The position numbers and the translations under genes are program-made. From Gammaproteobacteria bacterium (lineage in GTDB: Bacteria; Pseudomonadota; Gammaproteobacteria; Eutrophobiales; Eutrophobiaceae), in contig JAJFKK010000089.1 in NCBI GenBank assembly GCA_021773245.1, forward strand, positions 1-53,111: a stretch of 53,111 nt of DNA, read 5' to 3'. Below are positions 36,664 to 46,800 of this stretch, piece after piece. Positions within the stretch are counted from its first letter, which is position 1. Every line of letters starts with the position of its first letter. Below the pieces are notes generated by a model. That model was not told the DNA's origin and searched no databases. It was given only the letters and a program-made list of their open reading frames with translations.

Positions 36664-37173
36664 TTAGCCATTTTCTTCTGTCTGTTCATATGAATGATAT
36701 TCCGTAACTGATTCCGGTAGGAAGCGTGAGCCCCACATACTAATACGTTCAAAAGGTTCTGCCAATTTAGATTCTTCCCACCAAGCTTCTTGGGGAAAAG
36801 CAGTAAATCCTGCCAAGAAGACAATAACTGAAACAATTAATGCCCCTAAACCCATACCAAAAAATAAGCCTAAAATTCTATCCGCAGCTGTTAAACCAGT
36901 TTTACCTAATAATTTAACAATTAGGAAACTGATACCACTCATTATTAGTAAACTTAGGATAAACAAAGCAATAAATGCCAGCACCATTCTTAATATCGGA
37001 GTATCTACATGATTTTCCAATAAGGGAGAAAAATAAGGTACTAGTTTTACCGATAGGCCTAATGATATTGCCCAGGACAATAACGAAAATAAAATATTTA
37101 AAAAACCATAAAAAACACCAACTATTGTCGGTAAGGCAATCAAACAAAGAATCACTATATCGGCTGTAGACAT
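36664..37173 (-). CDS. cvpA: CvpA family membrane protein
   Basis: Inner-membrane protein of 169 residues with four hydrophobic segments (about 4-24, 26-45, 60-85 and 100-125) and a soluble C-terminal tail. DIVILCLIALPTIVGVFYGF and LLSWAISLGLSVKL match the CvpA (colicin V production) family. In E. coli it is co-transcribed with purF, as here, and contributes to envelope integrity. The stop is 21 bases before purF. Confidence 0.9.
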   Translation of the reverse strand: MSTADIVILCLIALPTIVGVFYGFLNILFSLLSWAISLGLSVKLVPYFSPLLENHVDTPILRMVLAFIALFILSLLIMSGISFLIVKLLGKTGLTAADRILGLFFGMGLGALIVSVIVFLAGFTAFPQEAWWEESKLAEPFERISMWGSRFLPESVTEYHSYEQTEENG

Positions 37174-37204
37174 TTACAATGGCCTGTTAATATATCAATT
37201 GAAA

Positions 37205-37816
37205 TTAAGGGTAATTGAGGACAATACCATCTAACTTCATTTTAGTTTTTATCTTTTTCAGTAAAGCATCAGCATCAGCTCGTAAAATTTCAGGACCAAC
37301 CCTGACTCGATAACTTGTTTTACCATTTTTTGCTAAAGGTTCAACAAATGCGGGAAAACCCGATTTTCTTAAATTTAAATTTAATTTATCCGCATTCACC
37401 TTACTCGCAAAACTACCAAGCTGAACAACCCAAGCCGTTAATCCAACTTGTTTATCCTTAATGACTTTTTCTTGAACCGGTTTCTTTATATCAGCTGTAG
37501 TTTCATTTTTTTCTTGAGTTACTTGAAGATCACCTTTGTTAGTTTGATTCTGAACTGGTGTATTTTTATTCATCTGTTGATTATCGATTACTTCCTCTCT
37601 ATCAGATGAAATATCATCTACTTCTTTTATTGGTTTTAACGAATCTGTTAGAGGCACTAATTTAGAATTAAATTTTTCTGTTGGGCGGTCAGGAATATTT
37701 GTTTTTGTAATCGATGTAGAATCTATTGGTCCAGTTAAAAGCATAGGAATAAAAATTACGGCAATAACAACCAGTACCGCTGCGCCAACTAATCGTTCTT
37801 TTAAGCGTTGATGCAT
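37205..37816 (-). CDS. dedD: SPOR domain protein, DedD-like
   Basis: A 203-residue bitopic inner-membrane protein: short cytoplasmic N-terminus, one membrane helix (about 10-28), a charged low-complexity periplasmic linker and a C-terminal SPOR domain (about 125-203: AWVVQLGSFASKVNA, then YRVRVGPE). SPOR domains bind denuded septal peptidoglycan, and DedD acts in cell division. Location between folC and cvpA is the same as in other gammaproteobacteria. One base separates it from folC. Confidence 0.92.
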   Translation of the reverse strand: MHQRLKERLVGAAVLVVIAVIFIPMLLTGPIDSTSITKTNIPDRPTEKFNSKLVPLTDSLKPIKEVDDISSDREEVIDNQQMNKNTPVQNQTNKGDLQVTQEKNETTADIKKPVQEKVIKDKQVGLTAWVVQLGSFASKVNADKLNLNLRKSGFPAFVEPLAKNGKTSYRVRVGPEILRADADALLKKIKTKMKLDGIVLNYP

Positions 37817-37817
37817 A

Positions 37818-39137
37818 TTAACACTCCGTTAAATATCGAAGGGCTGCGCCTACCGTTAAAAAAGAGCCCGTAATAACAATGCGATCTCCAGACTTAGAAG
37901 ATTGCTGCAATTGCTCTAACGCTTCATCAACGTTTTTAAATTCCGATACATTATCTTCAATACCCAATAATTGAAGATCAGACATAAGGGTTTTTGCATC
38001 ACTTCCCCTTTCTTGAGATAGCGTGACAATATTCCAACTATCTGTGACTTCTTTTAAAACTTTGAATACTTCAAGATGATCTTTATCTTTCAGCATGCCA
38101 ACCAATAAATGTGTTTTCCCCAAACAAGGCATTTTCTTTAAATTATCAACCAATGCTTTAACAGATTGACTGTTATGAGCAACATCAAGAATTTTTGCTA
38201 TCTCACCTGGAATAATTTGCATGCGTCCATTTAGGCGAAAATCACTTAAGCCCTGTTTAATATCGTTTTCACTCACTGGATATTCATGATGTATTTTATC
38301 CAATACCATTAATACACCAGCCGCATTACGTAATTGAAAATCACAATATTGCATTGGTCTTGGTAATTTTTTTAATGAAGAATCATTCGAACTCCATGAC
38401 CATGTATCGTTGTTACTCGATATTTTAAAATCTTGTCCGACTATTGACAGTGGTGTTCCTAATGCATCGGCACAATCAAGCAAACTCTGTGGTGGATTTG
38501 GATCTGAACAAATAGCTAATGCTTTGTTTCTAAAAATACCGGCTTTCTCACGAGCAATGCTTTCACGATTATCACCAAGCCATTGTTGATGATCGATATC
38601 TATACTTGTAATTAATGCAACATCCGCATCAAGTACATTGACTGCATCTAAACGACCTCCCAAACCAACTTCAAGGATAGCCAATTCAACATTATGCTGA
38701 CGAAAAAGATCCAATGCTGCTAAAGTTCCGAATTCAAAATAAGTTAAAGAAATATCACCTCGTGCCCTATCAATTCGGTCAAACGACTCACATAACTCTG
38801 CATCAGAAACCTCTTCTCCATTCACACAAATTCTTTCATTGTATTTAAGTAAATGAGGTGAGGTGTAACGACCAACTTTATAGTTTGCATTACGAAGAAT
38901 TTGATCAAGCATGGTAACGCTTGAACCTTTACCGTTAGTTCCAGCAACACTAATAACATTATATGATGGCTTGAGTAAGCCCATGTTATTTGCGACACGG
39001 CGACAACGCTCTAGACCTAATTCTATTGCAGTGAAATGCAAACTTTCTTGCCATTCCAACCACTTTTCTAATCGATTAAATCGTAACTGCCCAGTATCAA
39101 TTCCAGACTTTGATATTGATTTAGTCTTGTTAGGCAT
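37818..39137 (-). CDS. folC: Folylpolyglutamate/dihydrofolate synthase
   Basis: Mur-ligase-fold enzyme that makes dihydrofolate and adds glutamates to folates, 439 residues. It contains the ATP loop SVAGTNGKGSS, the GRYTSPHLLKYNERI segment, EVGLGGRLDAVN, TSIDIDHQQWLG with AREKAGIFR, and DVAHNSQSV. Between accD and dedD in the conserved operon, 18 bases after accD. Confidence 0.95.
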   Translation of the reverse strand: MPNKTKSISKSGIDTGQLRFNRLEKWLEWQESLHFTAIELGLERCRRVANNMGLLKPSYNVISVAGTNGKGSSVTMLDQILRNANYKVGRYTSPHLLKYNERICVNGEEVSDAELCESFDRIDRARGDISLTYFEFGTLAALDLFRQHNVELAILEVGLGGRLDAVNVLDADVALITSIDIDHQQWLGDNRESIAREKAGIFRNKALAICSDPNPPQSLLDCADALGTPLSIVGQDFKISSNNDTWSWSSNDSSLKKLPRPMQYCDFQLRNAAGVLMVLDKIHHEYPVSENDIKQGLSDFRLNGRMQIIPGEIAKILDVAHNSQSVKALVDNLKKMPCLGKTHLLVGMLKDKDHLEVFKVLKEVTDSWNIVTLSQERGSDAKTLMSDLQLLGIEDNVSEFKNVDEALEQLQQSSKSGDRIVITGSFLTVGAALRYLTEC

Positions 39138-39155
39138 CGCTATGTTTAAAACTAA

Positions 39156-40019
39156 TCAAACAATTGAAGTTTTATGTGTTAGTAAAGATAAAATATTACT
39201 AACCTTATTACGTAATTCTCTACGATCAACAATCATATCGACATCACCATTTTCAAGTAAAAATTCGCTACGCTGAAAACCTTCTGGTAAAGTTTCTCTA
39301 ACAGTTTGTTCTATCACTCGAGGTCCAGCAAAACCGATTAATGCACCGGGTTCAGCAATATTAATATCACCTAAAGTTGCTAAACTTGCTGACACGCCAC
39401 CCATAGTCGGATCAGTTAAAACAGATATATAAGGTAATTTTCTTTCGCGTAAAACAGCTAATGCGCTTGCTGTTTTTGCCATTTGCATTAATGAAAATAG
39501 CGCTTCCTGCATTCTCGCGCCACCACTCGTTGAAAAACAAACTAATGGTGAATTTTGTTCAATAGCAACATCAACAGCACGAATAAATTTTTCTCCTACA
39601 ACCGAACCCATTGAACCAGCCATAAAATCAAACTCGAATGCACAAACGACGACAGGCAAACCTTTTAAATGACCAGACATTGCAACCAAGGCATCATTTT
39701 CACCTGTTATCTTTTGCGCCTGACTTAATCTATCCTTATATTTTTTACTATCACGAAATTTTAGAATATCGACTGGTTTAACATCCGTCGCTATTTCTTC
39801 TCTATTTTCTTCATCCAGAAAACTTTCTAAACGAATACGTGCACTAATACGCATATGATGATTACATTTATCACAAACTTCCAAATTTCGCTCAAGTTCT
39901 GCACGATAAAGTGTTGCATTACACTCTACACATTTCGTCCAGATACCTTCAGGTACCGTACGACGAGAATCACCGTTAGTTTTAATGCGTGATGGTATTA
40001 TTTTTTCAAACCAACTCAT
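39156..40019 (-). CDS. accD: Acetyl-CoA carboxylase carboxyltransferase subunit beta
   Basis: Beta subunit of the carboxyltransferase making malonyl-CoA, 287 residues. An N-terminal zinc ribbon has cysteines at 30, 33, 49 and 52 (WTKCVEC and EVCDKCN). The crotonase-type core contains [26 protein letters not shown] and [11 protein letters not shown]. Length and order fit E. coli AccD. The gene starts 3 bases after trpA ends. Confidence 0.96.
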   Translation of the reverse strand: MSWFEKIIPSRIKTNGDSRRTVPEGIWTKCVECNATLYRAELERNLEVCDKCNHHMRISARIRLESFLDEENREEIATDVKPVDILKFRDSKKYKDRLSQAQKITGENDALVAMSGHLKGLPVVVCAFEFDFMAGSMGSVVGEKFIRAVDVAIEQNSPLVCFSTSGGARMQEALFSLMQMAKTASALAVLRERKLPYISVLTDPTMGGVSASLATLGDINIAEPGALIGFAGPRVIEQTVRETLPEGFQRSEFLLENGDVDMIVDRRELRNKVSNILSLLTHKTSIV

Positions 40020-40022
40020 TTT

Positions 40023-40829
40023 TTATACACCATCCAATGCGACACGTAAGGATTTAATAAATGATGATATTTCTTTTTTCATTTTTTCATTATCTTTTGC
40101 ATGTTCAGCAATTCGTTCAACCAATGCGCTACCCACAACAACTGCATCACTGATTCTTCCTACAGCCTCAGCTGTTTGCGCATCTCTAATTCCAAAGCCA
40201 ACGCCCAATGGTAGATTTGTTTTATCACGAATCTGATTCAATTTATGAGCTACCGCCTCAACATCGAGCTGATTACTGCCTGTAACCCCTTTCAAGGACA
40301 CATAATACAGGAAGCCTGATGCAACTTCACAAATCTTCTCCAAACGCTCCTCATGTGTTGTGGGAGATATGAGGAATATTTGATCTAAACCATGAGGTTT
40401 TAGCTCTGCTATTAATTCTTCAGATTCTTCGGGTGGTAAATCAACAATAATCAAGCCATCTACACCTGCTTTAGCTGCTTTATTTACAAACTGTGCGTAG
40501 CCCATTACTTCGATAGGATTGAGATAACCCATTAGAATAATCGGCGTCATATTATTTTTAGTTCTGAATTCTTCGACAATACTAAACACATCATCAGTAT
40601 TCGTACCTTTTGCTAAAGCACGTTCACTTGCCCGTTGAATAACTGGGCCATCAGCCATGGGATCAGAAAATGGTATACCTAGCTCAATAATATCAGCACC
40701 AGCTGAAACCATTTCATGCATCAAACCTACTGTTAGATCAGGAGATGGATCGCCCGCTGTAATAAAGGGTATTAGTGCTTTTTTATTATTTTCTTTAATC
40801 GCGTTGAAACACGCTTCAATTCTACTCAT
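40023..40829 (-). CDS. trpA: Tryptophan synthase alpha subunit
   Basis: Cleaves indole-3-glycerol phosphate to indole, which is channelled to TrpB. The 268 residues keep FITAGDPS and the catalytic E49 and D60 in ELGIPFSDPMADGPVIQ, with the same numbering as the enteric enzyme, plus a GVGFGI phosphate-binding segment. It is separated from trpB by a small gene rather than adjacent to it. Confidence 0.96.
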   Translation of the reverse strand: MSRIEACFNAIKENNKKALIPFITAGDPSPDLTVGLMHEMVSAGADIIELGIPFSDPMADGPVIQRASERALAKGTNTDDVFSIVEEFRTKNNMTPIILMGYLNPIEVMGYAQFVNKAAKAGVDGLIIVDLPPEESEELIAELKPHGLDQIFLISPTTHEERLEKICEVASGFLYYVSLKGVTGSNQLDVEAVAHKLNQIRDKTNLPLGVGFGIRDAQTAEAVGRISDAVVVGSALVERIAEHAKDNEKMKKEISSFIKSLRVALDGV

Positions 40830-40884
40830 TTTGATTGGCTAAATAATGAAATAATTTATGTGGATTAAGAATATGTTGATTGGT

Positions 40885-41076
40885 TTATTCTTTCAAACCA
40901 AGCTTCAGTTCAAGCAATTCAATTGCCATATCTGGTACTTCTTTGTGATTTTTTGATTCGTTTGATAATAACCAGTGATCAACTTCATCACGTTTTACTT
41001 TCACCATTTCAGCGAGAGCCATACGATCTAAATCATGATCTACCATTATATCCATCAAACGTTCGCGATTATTCAT
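40885..41076 (-). CDS. Small helical protein encoded between trpB and trpA
   Basis: A 63-residue soluble protein (begins MNNRERLMDIMVDHDLDR). The helix pattern DRMALAEMVKVKRDEVDHWL resembles the helix-turn-helix of Cro/Xre-type proteins, with the second helix followed by LLSNESKNHKEVPDMAIE. A GGGAA ribosome-binding site sits before the ATG and the gap to trpB is 14 bases, so it is very likely translated. I do not know a function. A regulatory or structural DNA-binding role is only a guess from the fold-like pattern. Confidence 0.7.
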   Translation of the reverse strand: MNNRERLMDIMVDHDLDRMALAEMVKVKRDEVDHWLLSNESKNHKEVPDMAIELLELKLGLKE

Positions 41077-41090
41077 AAGCTAATTCCCGT

Positions 41091-42320
41091 TCAGACTGTT
41101 ATACCTTCAAGTGCAGCGACTGTATGAATATCTTTATCGCCACGACCTGATAAATTAACAATAATTATCGCATCTTTATCCATTTCTGGTGCAAGTTTTG
41201 TTGTGTAAGCAAGCGCATGACTCGATTCTAATGCTGGAATTATACCTTCTATTCGTGTCAAATCATGAAATGCTTTGAGAGCTTCAACATCAGTAACAGA
41301 AACATAGTTTGCCCGCCCTATATCTTTCAACCAAGCATGCTCTGGCCCTACCCCAGGATAATCAAGTCCTGCTGAAATTGAGTGCGTCTCAATAATTTGT
41401 CCATACTTATCTTCCATAAGATAAGTTCGGTTACCGTGTAAAACTCCCGGTTTTCCTGCGTTCAAAGGTGCTGCATGCCGTCCAGTCTCGATACCATCGC
41501 CTGCGGCTTCAACACCATAAATAGCAACCTCTTTATCATCCAGAAAAGGATGAAATAAGCCAATTGCATTCGAACCGCCACCAACACAGGCAACTAATGA
41601 ATCAGGTAGCCTTCCCGTTTGCTCCTGACACTGTTGCCGCGCTTCTCGTCCAACGACAGCATTAAAGTCTCTCACCATTGCAGGATAAGGATGTGGGCCA
41701 GCAACTGTGCCAATGATATAGAAGGTATCATCAACATTTGTTACCCAATCTCTCATTGCCTCATTCAAAGCATCTTTTAATGTTTTGGAGCCCGCTTCTA
41801 CGGAAACAACCGTAGCGCCAAGCAACTTCATTCGATAAACATTGATAGCTTGCCGCTTAATATCTTCAGCACCCATATAAACGACACATTCCATACCATA
41901 ACGTGCTGCAACAGTTGCAGAAGCAACACCATGTTGACCAGCGCCTGTTTCAGCAATAACACGCTTTTTACCCATTCTTTTTGCCAATAATGCTTGGCCA
42001 ACCGTGTTATTAACCTTATGTGCTCCAGTATGATTCAAATCTTCTCTTTTTAGATAGATTTGAGCACCGCCTAATTTTTCACTCCATCGTTTAGCATGAT
42101 AAAGTGGCGAAGGACGTCCAACAAAATGTTTCAAGTCATGTTCATACTCAGCTATAAAATCGGGATCGATAATATATTTTTTGTAAGCTTGTTCGAGTTC
42201 TTCTAAAGGCCCCATTAATGTTTCAGAAACAAAACGGCCTCCATAAATACCAAAATGTCCTCGTTTATCAGGCATCGACTTAAATGATTCAGTATCTGTA
42301 TTTTTCATAACTTCAGGCAT
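41091..42320 (-). CDS. trpB: Tryptophan synthase beta subunit
   Basis: PLP enzyme joining indole and serine to tryptophan, 409 residues. The PLP lysine is K102 in HTGAHKVNN, with GAGQHGVA and the phosphate-binding GGGSNAIG downstream. ATG at 42320 overlaps the trpF stop by 8 bases and has GAGAGG six bases before it, so it is chosen over an ATG four codons later. Confidence 0.97.
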   Translation of the reverse strand: MPEVMKNTDTESFKSMPDKRGHFGIYGGRFVSETLMGPLEELEQAYKKYIIDPDFIAEYEHDLKHFVGRPSPLYHAKRWSEKLGGAQIYLKREDLNHTGAHKVNNTVGQALLAKRMGKKRVIAETGAGQHGVASATVAARYGMECVVYMGAEDIKRQAINVYRMKLLGATVVSVEAGSKTLKDALNEAMRDWVTNVDDTFYIIGTVAGPHPYPAMVRDFNAVVGREARQQCQEQTGRLPDSLVACVGGGSNAIGLFHPFLDDKEVAIYGVEAAGDGIETGRHAAPLNAGKPGVLHGNRTYLMEDKYGQIIETHSISAGLDYPGVGPEHAWLKDIGRANYVSVTDVEALKAFHDLTRIEGIIPALESSHALAYTTKLAPEMDKDAIIIVNLSGRGDKDIHTVAALEGITV

Positions 42321-42933
42321 TCAACGCCTCTCTAATAAAATTTTTAATTTTGACAGGATCTTTTATTCCCTTTTCAATTTCAACACCGCCACTTACATCG
42401 ACAGCATAGGGCTGCACTTGTGAAATTGCATTTTTCACATTGCTTTCATTTAAGCCACCTGCAAGAACAATAGGCTTTGATAAACCTTTTGGAATAATAT
42501 CCCAATCAAATGATAACCCCGTTCCGCCCGGCACGTCTTTTACATAAGTATCTAGTAATAAAGCACTGGCCGATGAATACTTCTCACATAGTTCAGGCAA
42601 GACTACATCTTCACTCATCCTTACAGCTTTAATATACGGTTTATTATAGATAGCACAAGCCTCTTCAGACTCTTGTCCATGAAACTGTAATGTATCAATA
42701 GCAACTCGGTTTAAAACCTTTCTAACGTAACTTTCCTCGGCATCAACAAATAAACCAATATAATTAATAAAAGGCGAAGAATTTTTAATAATATACTCGG
42801 CTGAATTAATCGCAACATAACGAGGACTGTTCTTATAGAACACTAAACCAATCGCGTCAGCGCCAGCTTCAATAGCAAATTTTGCATCTTCTAGATTAGT
42901 AATGCCGCAAATTTTTATTCTGGTACGATTCAT
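42313..42933 (-). CDS. trpF: Phosphoribosylanthranilate isomerase
   Basis: TIM-barrel enzyme of tryptophan synthesis, 206 residues. The catalytic cysteine is C9 in [33 protein letters not shown] and AVDVSGGVE with the catalytic aspartate are present. It is a stand-alone TrpF, not fused to TrpC. It lies between truA and trpB, 17 bases after truA. Confidence 0.96.
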   Translation of the reverse strand: MNRTRIKICGITNLEDAKFAIEAGADAIGLVFYKNSPRYVAINSAEYIIKNSSPFINYIGLFVDAEESYVRKVLNRVAIDTLQFHGQESEEACAIYNKPYIKAVRMSEDVVLPELCEKYSSASALLLDTYVKDVPGGTGLSFDWDIIPKGLSKPIVLAGGLNESNVKNAISQVQPYAVDVSGGVEIEKGIKDPVKIKNFIREALNA

Positions 42934-42950
42934 TCTTTAAATTCTAGATG

Positions 42951-43742
42951 TTAATGATTAAATTCAAATTTTTCTAGCAAGCTAACCGGTCTTGGAATTA
43001 TATACTTTTCAGGGTATTTAATATCGACTAGATATAAACCATCCGGCGGTGCTGTCACACCACCTGCAGTTCTATCTTTAGCTGCCAATACTTCTTCAGC
43101 CCAACTTACTTCTTCTTTGCCTCTGCCTATCATCATAAGTACTCCGGCAATATTTCTTACCATATGATGCAGGAACGCATTTGCACATATCGTTATCATA
43201 AACCAGTCATCTATCCTTTTGATGTCTAATTTATGAATTGTACGGATAGCTGTATTAGCCTGGCAGGAAGCCGCTCTATATGAAGAAAAATCATGTTCTC
43301 CAATTAAACACTGTGATGCTTTCTTCATACTTTCAAAATCGAGTTTACGAGCTTCCCATGTGACTAGACCATTGAAAATGGCAGGGCGAGCTCGTCGATT
43401 CAATATTAAATATTGATAGGTTCTGTTTTGAGCACTAAATCTCGCATGAAAATCATCATCAACATTCAATACCCAGCTCACAGCAATATCTAATGGGAGT
43501 TTCGTATTTGTTCCTAGTAACCATGCTTTGGCGGGTCTCTCAGACGTTGTTTCGAAATGAACAACTTGTTGAATAGCATGAACGCCGGTATCTGTTCTTC
43601 CAGCACACACCACTCGAATCTTTTCGTCTGCAATTTCTGAAAGAGCTAATTCAAGAACTTCCTGAACAGTTGGAGAAATATCTTGCTTTTGCCATCCAAA
43701 ATAATGACAACCTGCATATTCAATTCCCAGCGCGATTCTCAT
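42951..43742 (-). CDS. truA: tRNA pseudouridine synthase TruA
   Basis: Converts uridines 38-40 of tRNA anticodon arms to pseudouridine. The 263 residues keep YAGCHYFGWQ, the catalytic D51 in CAGRTDTGVHA, FHARFSA, and the RNIAGVLMMIGRG segment. Order fimV-truA-trpF is the usual one in gammaproteobacteria. Confidence 0.96.
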   Translation of the reverse strand: MRIALGIEYAGCHYFGWQKQDISPTVQEVLELALSEIADEKIRVVCAGRTDTGVHAIQQVVHFETTSERPAKAWLLGTNTKLPLDIAVSWVLNVDDDFHARFSAQNRTYQYLILNRRARPAIFNGLVTWEARKLDFESMKKASQCLIGEHDFSSYRAASCQANTAIRTIHKLDIKRIDDWFMITICANAFLHHMVRNIAGVLMMIGRGKEEVSWAEEVLAAKDRTAGGVTAPPDGLYLVDIKYPEKYIIPRPVSLLEKFEFNH

Positions 43743-43786
43743 TCTTGACTGGCTGAATTATTTAGACAAAAGAGTGTGCTCGATTT

Positions 43787-43812
43787 CTAGACTGGAAATA
43801 ATTCCAGACTAG
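43787..43812 (-). terminator. Hairpin between fimV and truA
   Basis: CTAGACTGGAA (43787-43797) pairs with TTCCAGACTAG (43802-43812), 10 of 11 positions, around the loop ATAA. It starts 14 bases after the fimV stop when read on the reverse strand. No U-run follows, so it may be a partial terminator or an mRNA-processing structure rather than a full stop. Confidence 0.4.
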
Positions 43813-43825
43813 TTATTAATAATAG

Positions 43826-46800
43826 CTACACTTGTCCCAACAAGTCTTCCGCTTGCTTACGTTGTTCATCGTTACCTTCAGCCATCACTTCATCCAAAAT
43901 AGTTTTGGCACTATCCTTATCGCCTAACTCTACATAAGCTTTAGCAAGGTCTAATTTTGTAGCAATTTCATCTTCAGCTGTCTGCTCTTCTGGTTGAGCA
44001 GCTCTTGGAACAAACACTGTGTGATCATCATCATCGTCGTCAGCTTCTTCTGTAGCAGCAGTAAGCGCACTTTTTGGCAGCTCAACTGTACCATCAAGAT
44101 CAAAGTCTGCTTCTTCTGGTGTTTCTTCATCTAGACTAAAATCAAAATCAATTTCTGGCGCATCTGAGGCTACTTCAGCCTGAGCCTGAGGTTCATCATC
44201 TTCTTCAATTGAAAGATCCAGTTCAATACCACCTTCTTCTTCACCCATATCAAGATCAAGAGATTCCTCACCTTCATCACTGGTCGTTTCTTCAGCACCA
44301 ATATCCAATGAAATATCATCAACATTGCTAGAATCTTCTTCTGTATCGATATCGAGCGAAAATTCAGCCTCTGATGACTCATCTTCTATATCAAGTCTAA
44401 TAGGCTCATCTTCTTCCGCATCATCAGAAGTTGTATCTAGTTCAATTTCTAATCCGGCATCCTCAGTTTCAGAGGATTCGTCACCACTGGTATCAAATTC
44501 AATATCATTACTACCATCTGAACCCATATCAAACTCGAGGACATTATCATCTTCGGAACTATCCACTGATTGCTCTGCTTCATCAGTACCTAAATCAAAT
44601 TCTACTGTCTCATTACTCTCAACGGGCATATCAAATTCGATCTCATTCGAATCTCCTGCATCTGCGTCTGTCGCATTATTAGAATCTAATTCAATACCAT
44701 CGGGTTCTAAATCGAGCAAATCAGAACTATCTGCTCCTGCACTTGTTGCAGCAGTTACATCGAGTAGGTCTTCTTCTGAATCCAAGTCAAGATTTGCTGC
44801 CGCAGTCACATCTAATAAATCTTCGCCGGAAGATTCTTCGCCCGATGTAAGGTCAAGTAGATCGTCACCACTCGCACCAGAAATATCCAAGATATCGTCA
44901 GAACTAGTCGGCTGAGCAGTTTCAGCTTCAGAATCTATGGCTTCATCAAGTCCTACTGCAGCAGTAACATCAAGCAGATCTTCAGCCTCACTCGATCCTG
45001 TGACATCAAGCATTTCTTCATCATTTGAGCCAGTAATATCAAGCATGCCTTCTTCCATACTTGATGTTTCCTCAACAGCAGGCGCTTCTTCAGCACCGCC
45101 AATATCAAAATCTAAATCAGCATTACTATCGCCAGCTTCTTCATCAGCAGTTACGTTAACAAATCCACCTGTGTTATCAGCAGCATCGTCTTCATCTTCA
45201 TCTTCACCACCAGCTTCAAATAATGCGCGATTAGGTGACATCTCCTGCCACATAGCTGTCGCCATATTCCAGTGTTCACCTTCACCGCCAACCAGATCAT
45301 GAAGTATTTTTGCAGATTCTTCATAACTCTTTTTATTTCCGGAAGTATAAAAAACTTCTAATAACTTAGTATGATATTCAGGATTGTCTGGTGAATCATT
45401 TATTACATTTCGGACAAACTCTTCAGCTTGATCAAACTGTTCAAAGGCGAGATATGTATTAACTTCTTGCAAAGGATCCTCTTCTTCCTCTACTTCTTCC
45501 TCTACTTCTTCTTCAACAACAGGTGACTCTTCAACTGCCATAAATTGAGTTTTTGCATCATCTTCTTCTTGAAGATCTAGATCTACTGATTCTTCAGGCA
45601 AGGCTGTTTCAGCTTCTGAGTCTGGTAAAATTGTTACCGCTTCTGAATCAGGCACACCTTCTCCGGTGTCTCCCAAATCACCTGAATCAAAATCAGGAAA
45701 TGCTTCTTCTGTCATTGCATCAATATGAACCGTTTCAGCCGGTTCTTTTCTAAACTTTAAGACAACAACAATAATAATTAATAGAAGAATAAATCCAGCT
45801 ACAGCCATACCAATCATAGGATTGCCAAGAACCAAATCTTTAGCTTTAGCTATGTATTGGTTTACCATTCCCATAACTCCGTCAGAGCTTGATTCTGGTT
45901 CGGTTTTAATCACTTCCATCATTTCTTCTTCGGCTTCGGCAACTTCTTCTTCAACCTCTACCATCATTTCTTCTTCAGCCAAATCAGCAGCTGCCTGAGC
46001 TGATGCCATTTGTTCTTGTAGTGCAGCTAATTCGTCATCTTTTAGAGATAACAAACGTTTCAGATCTTCAAGTAGTGCATCTGATTCTTGCACTCGATCC
46101 TTAAGCTCGATATTTTCTTGAGTTAATACTTGAATAGTTTCTTGGGCCAAGACTAATTCTTCGCCAGAACCCGATTCAACACTTGAGACTTGATCTGTTG
46201 CTTCACCTGCATCATCCGCAGACACCAGTTTTAATTCAGCTTCAGAGACAACTTCTTCTGAGGTCGTATCAACTTGTTCTTCAACAACAGTAGGACTTGT
46301 TTCAGATACAGAGCTAACTTCCGGACGTTCACTAACCGCACTGGAGAGATTTTCTCTAATATCTCCCCATGCGCTATATTGTGATTGTGCTTCAGCTAAT
46401 GCTTCAGCATTGGAAAGCGCATTAATTTCATTTTCACTCGGCGCACGTAGAATTTGGCCTCGCTTCAAACCATTTATATTTTGATTAATGAATGCATCTG
46501 GATTTGCTCTCAACAAAGCCATCATCATTTTGTTAACACTAATAGAGTTATCAGGCCGCATTTCTGATGCAATAGACCATAAGGTATCTGCTCCTGTAGT
46601 AGGTCCATAATCACCATCGGTGTAATTTACATTAGGTGTATATGTAGCAGCAGGGCTAGGCGCAGTAGAACTTGATTTAGCAAACTGCTCGTAAGCTTCC
46701 CCATAAACAACTTGATGGTCAGGATCATCTAGAGTAACTACTTCTGATGAACTATCACTTGCAGTTACTTGAGCAAATTCGGTTTTACGTGCATTTGGAT

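Noticed and set aside
44325-44915. Long plus-strand frame of serine-rich sequence opposite fimV
   Set aside because: It is the antisense of the acidic, repeat-rich fimV region; serine runs come from reverse-complemented Asp/Glu codons. No ribosome-binding site or family match.
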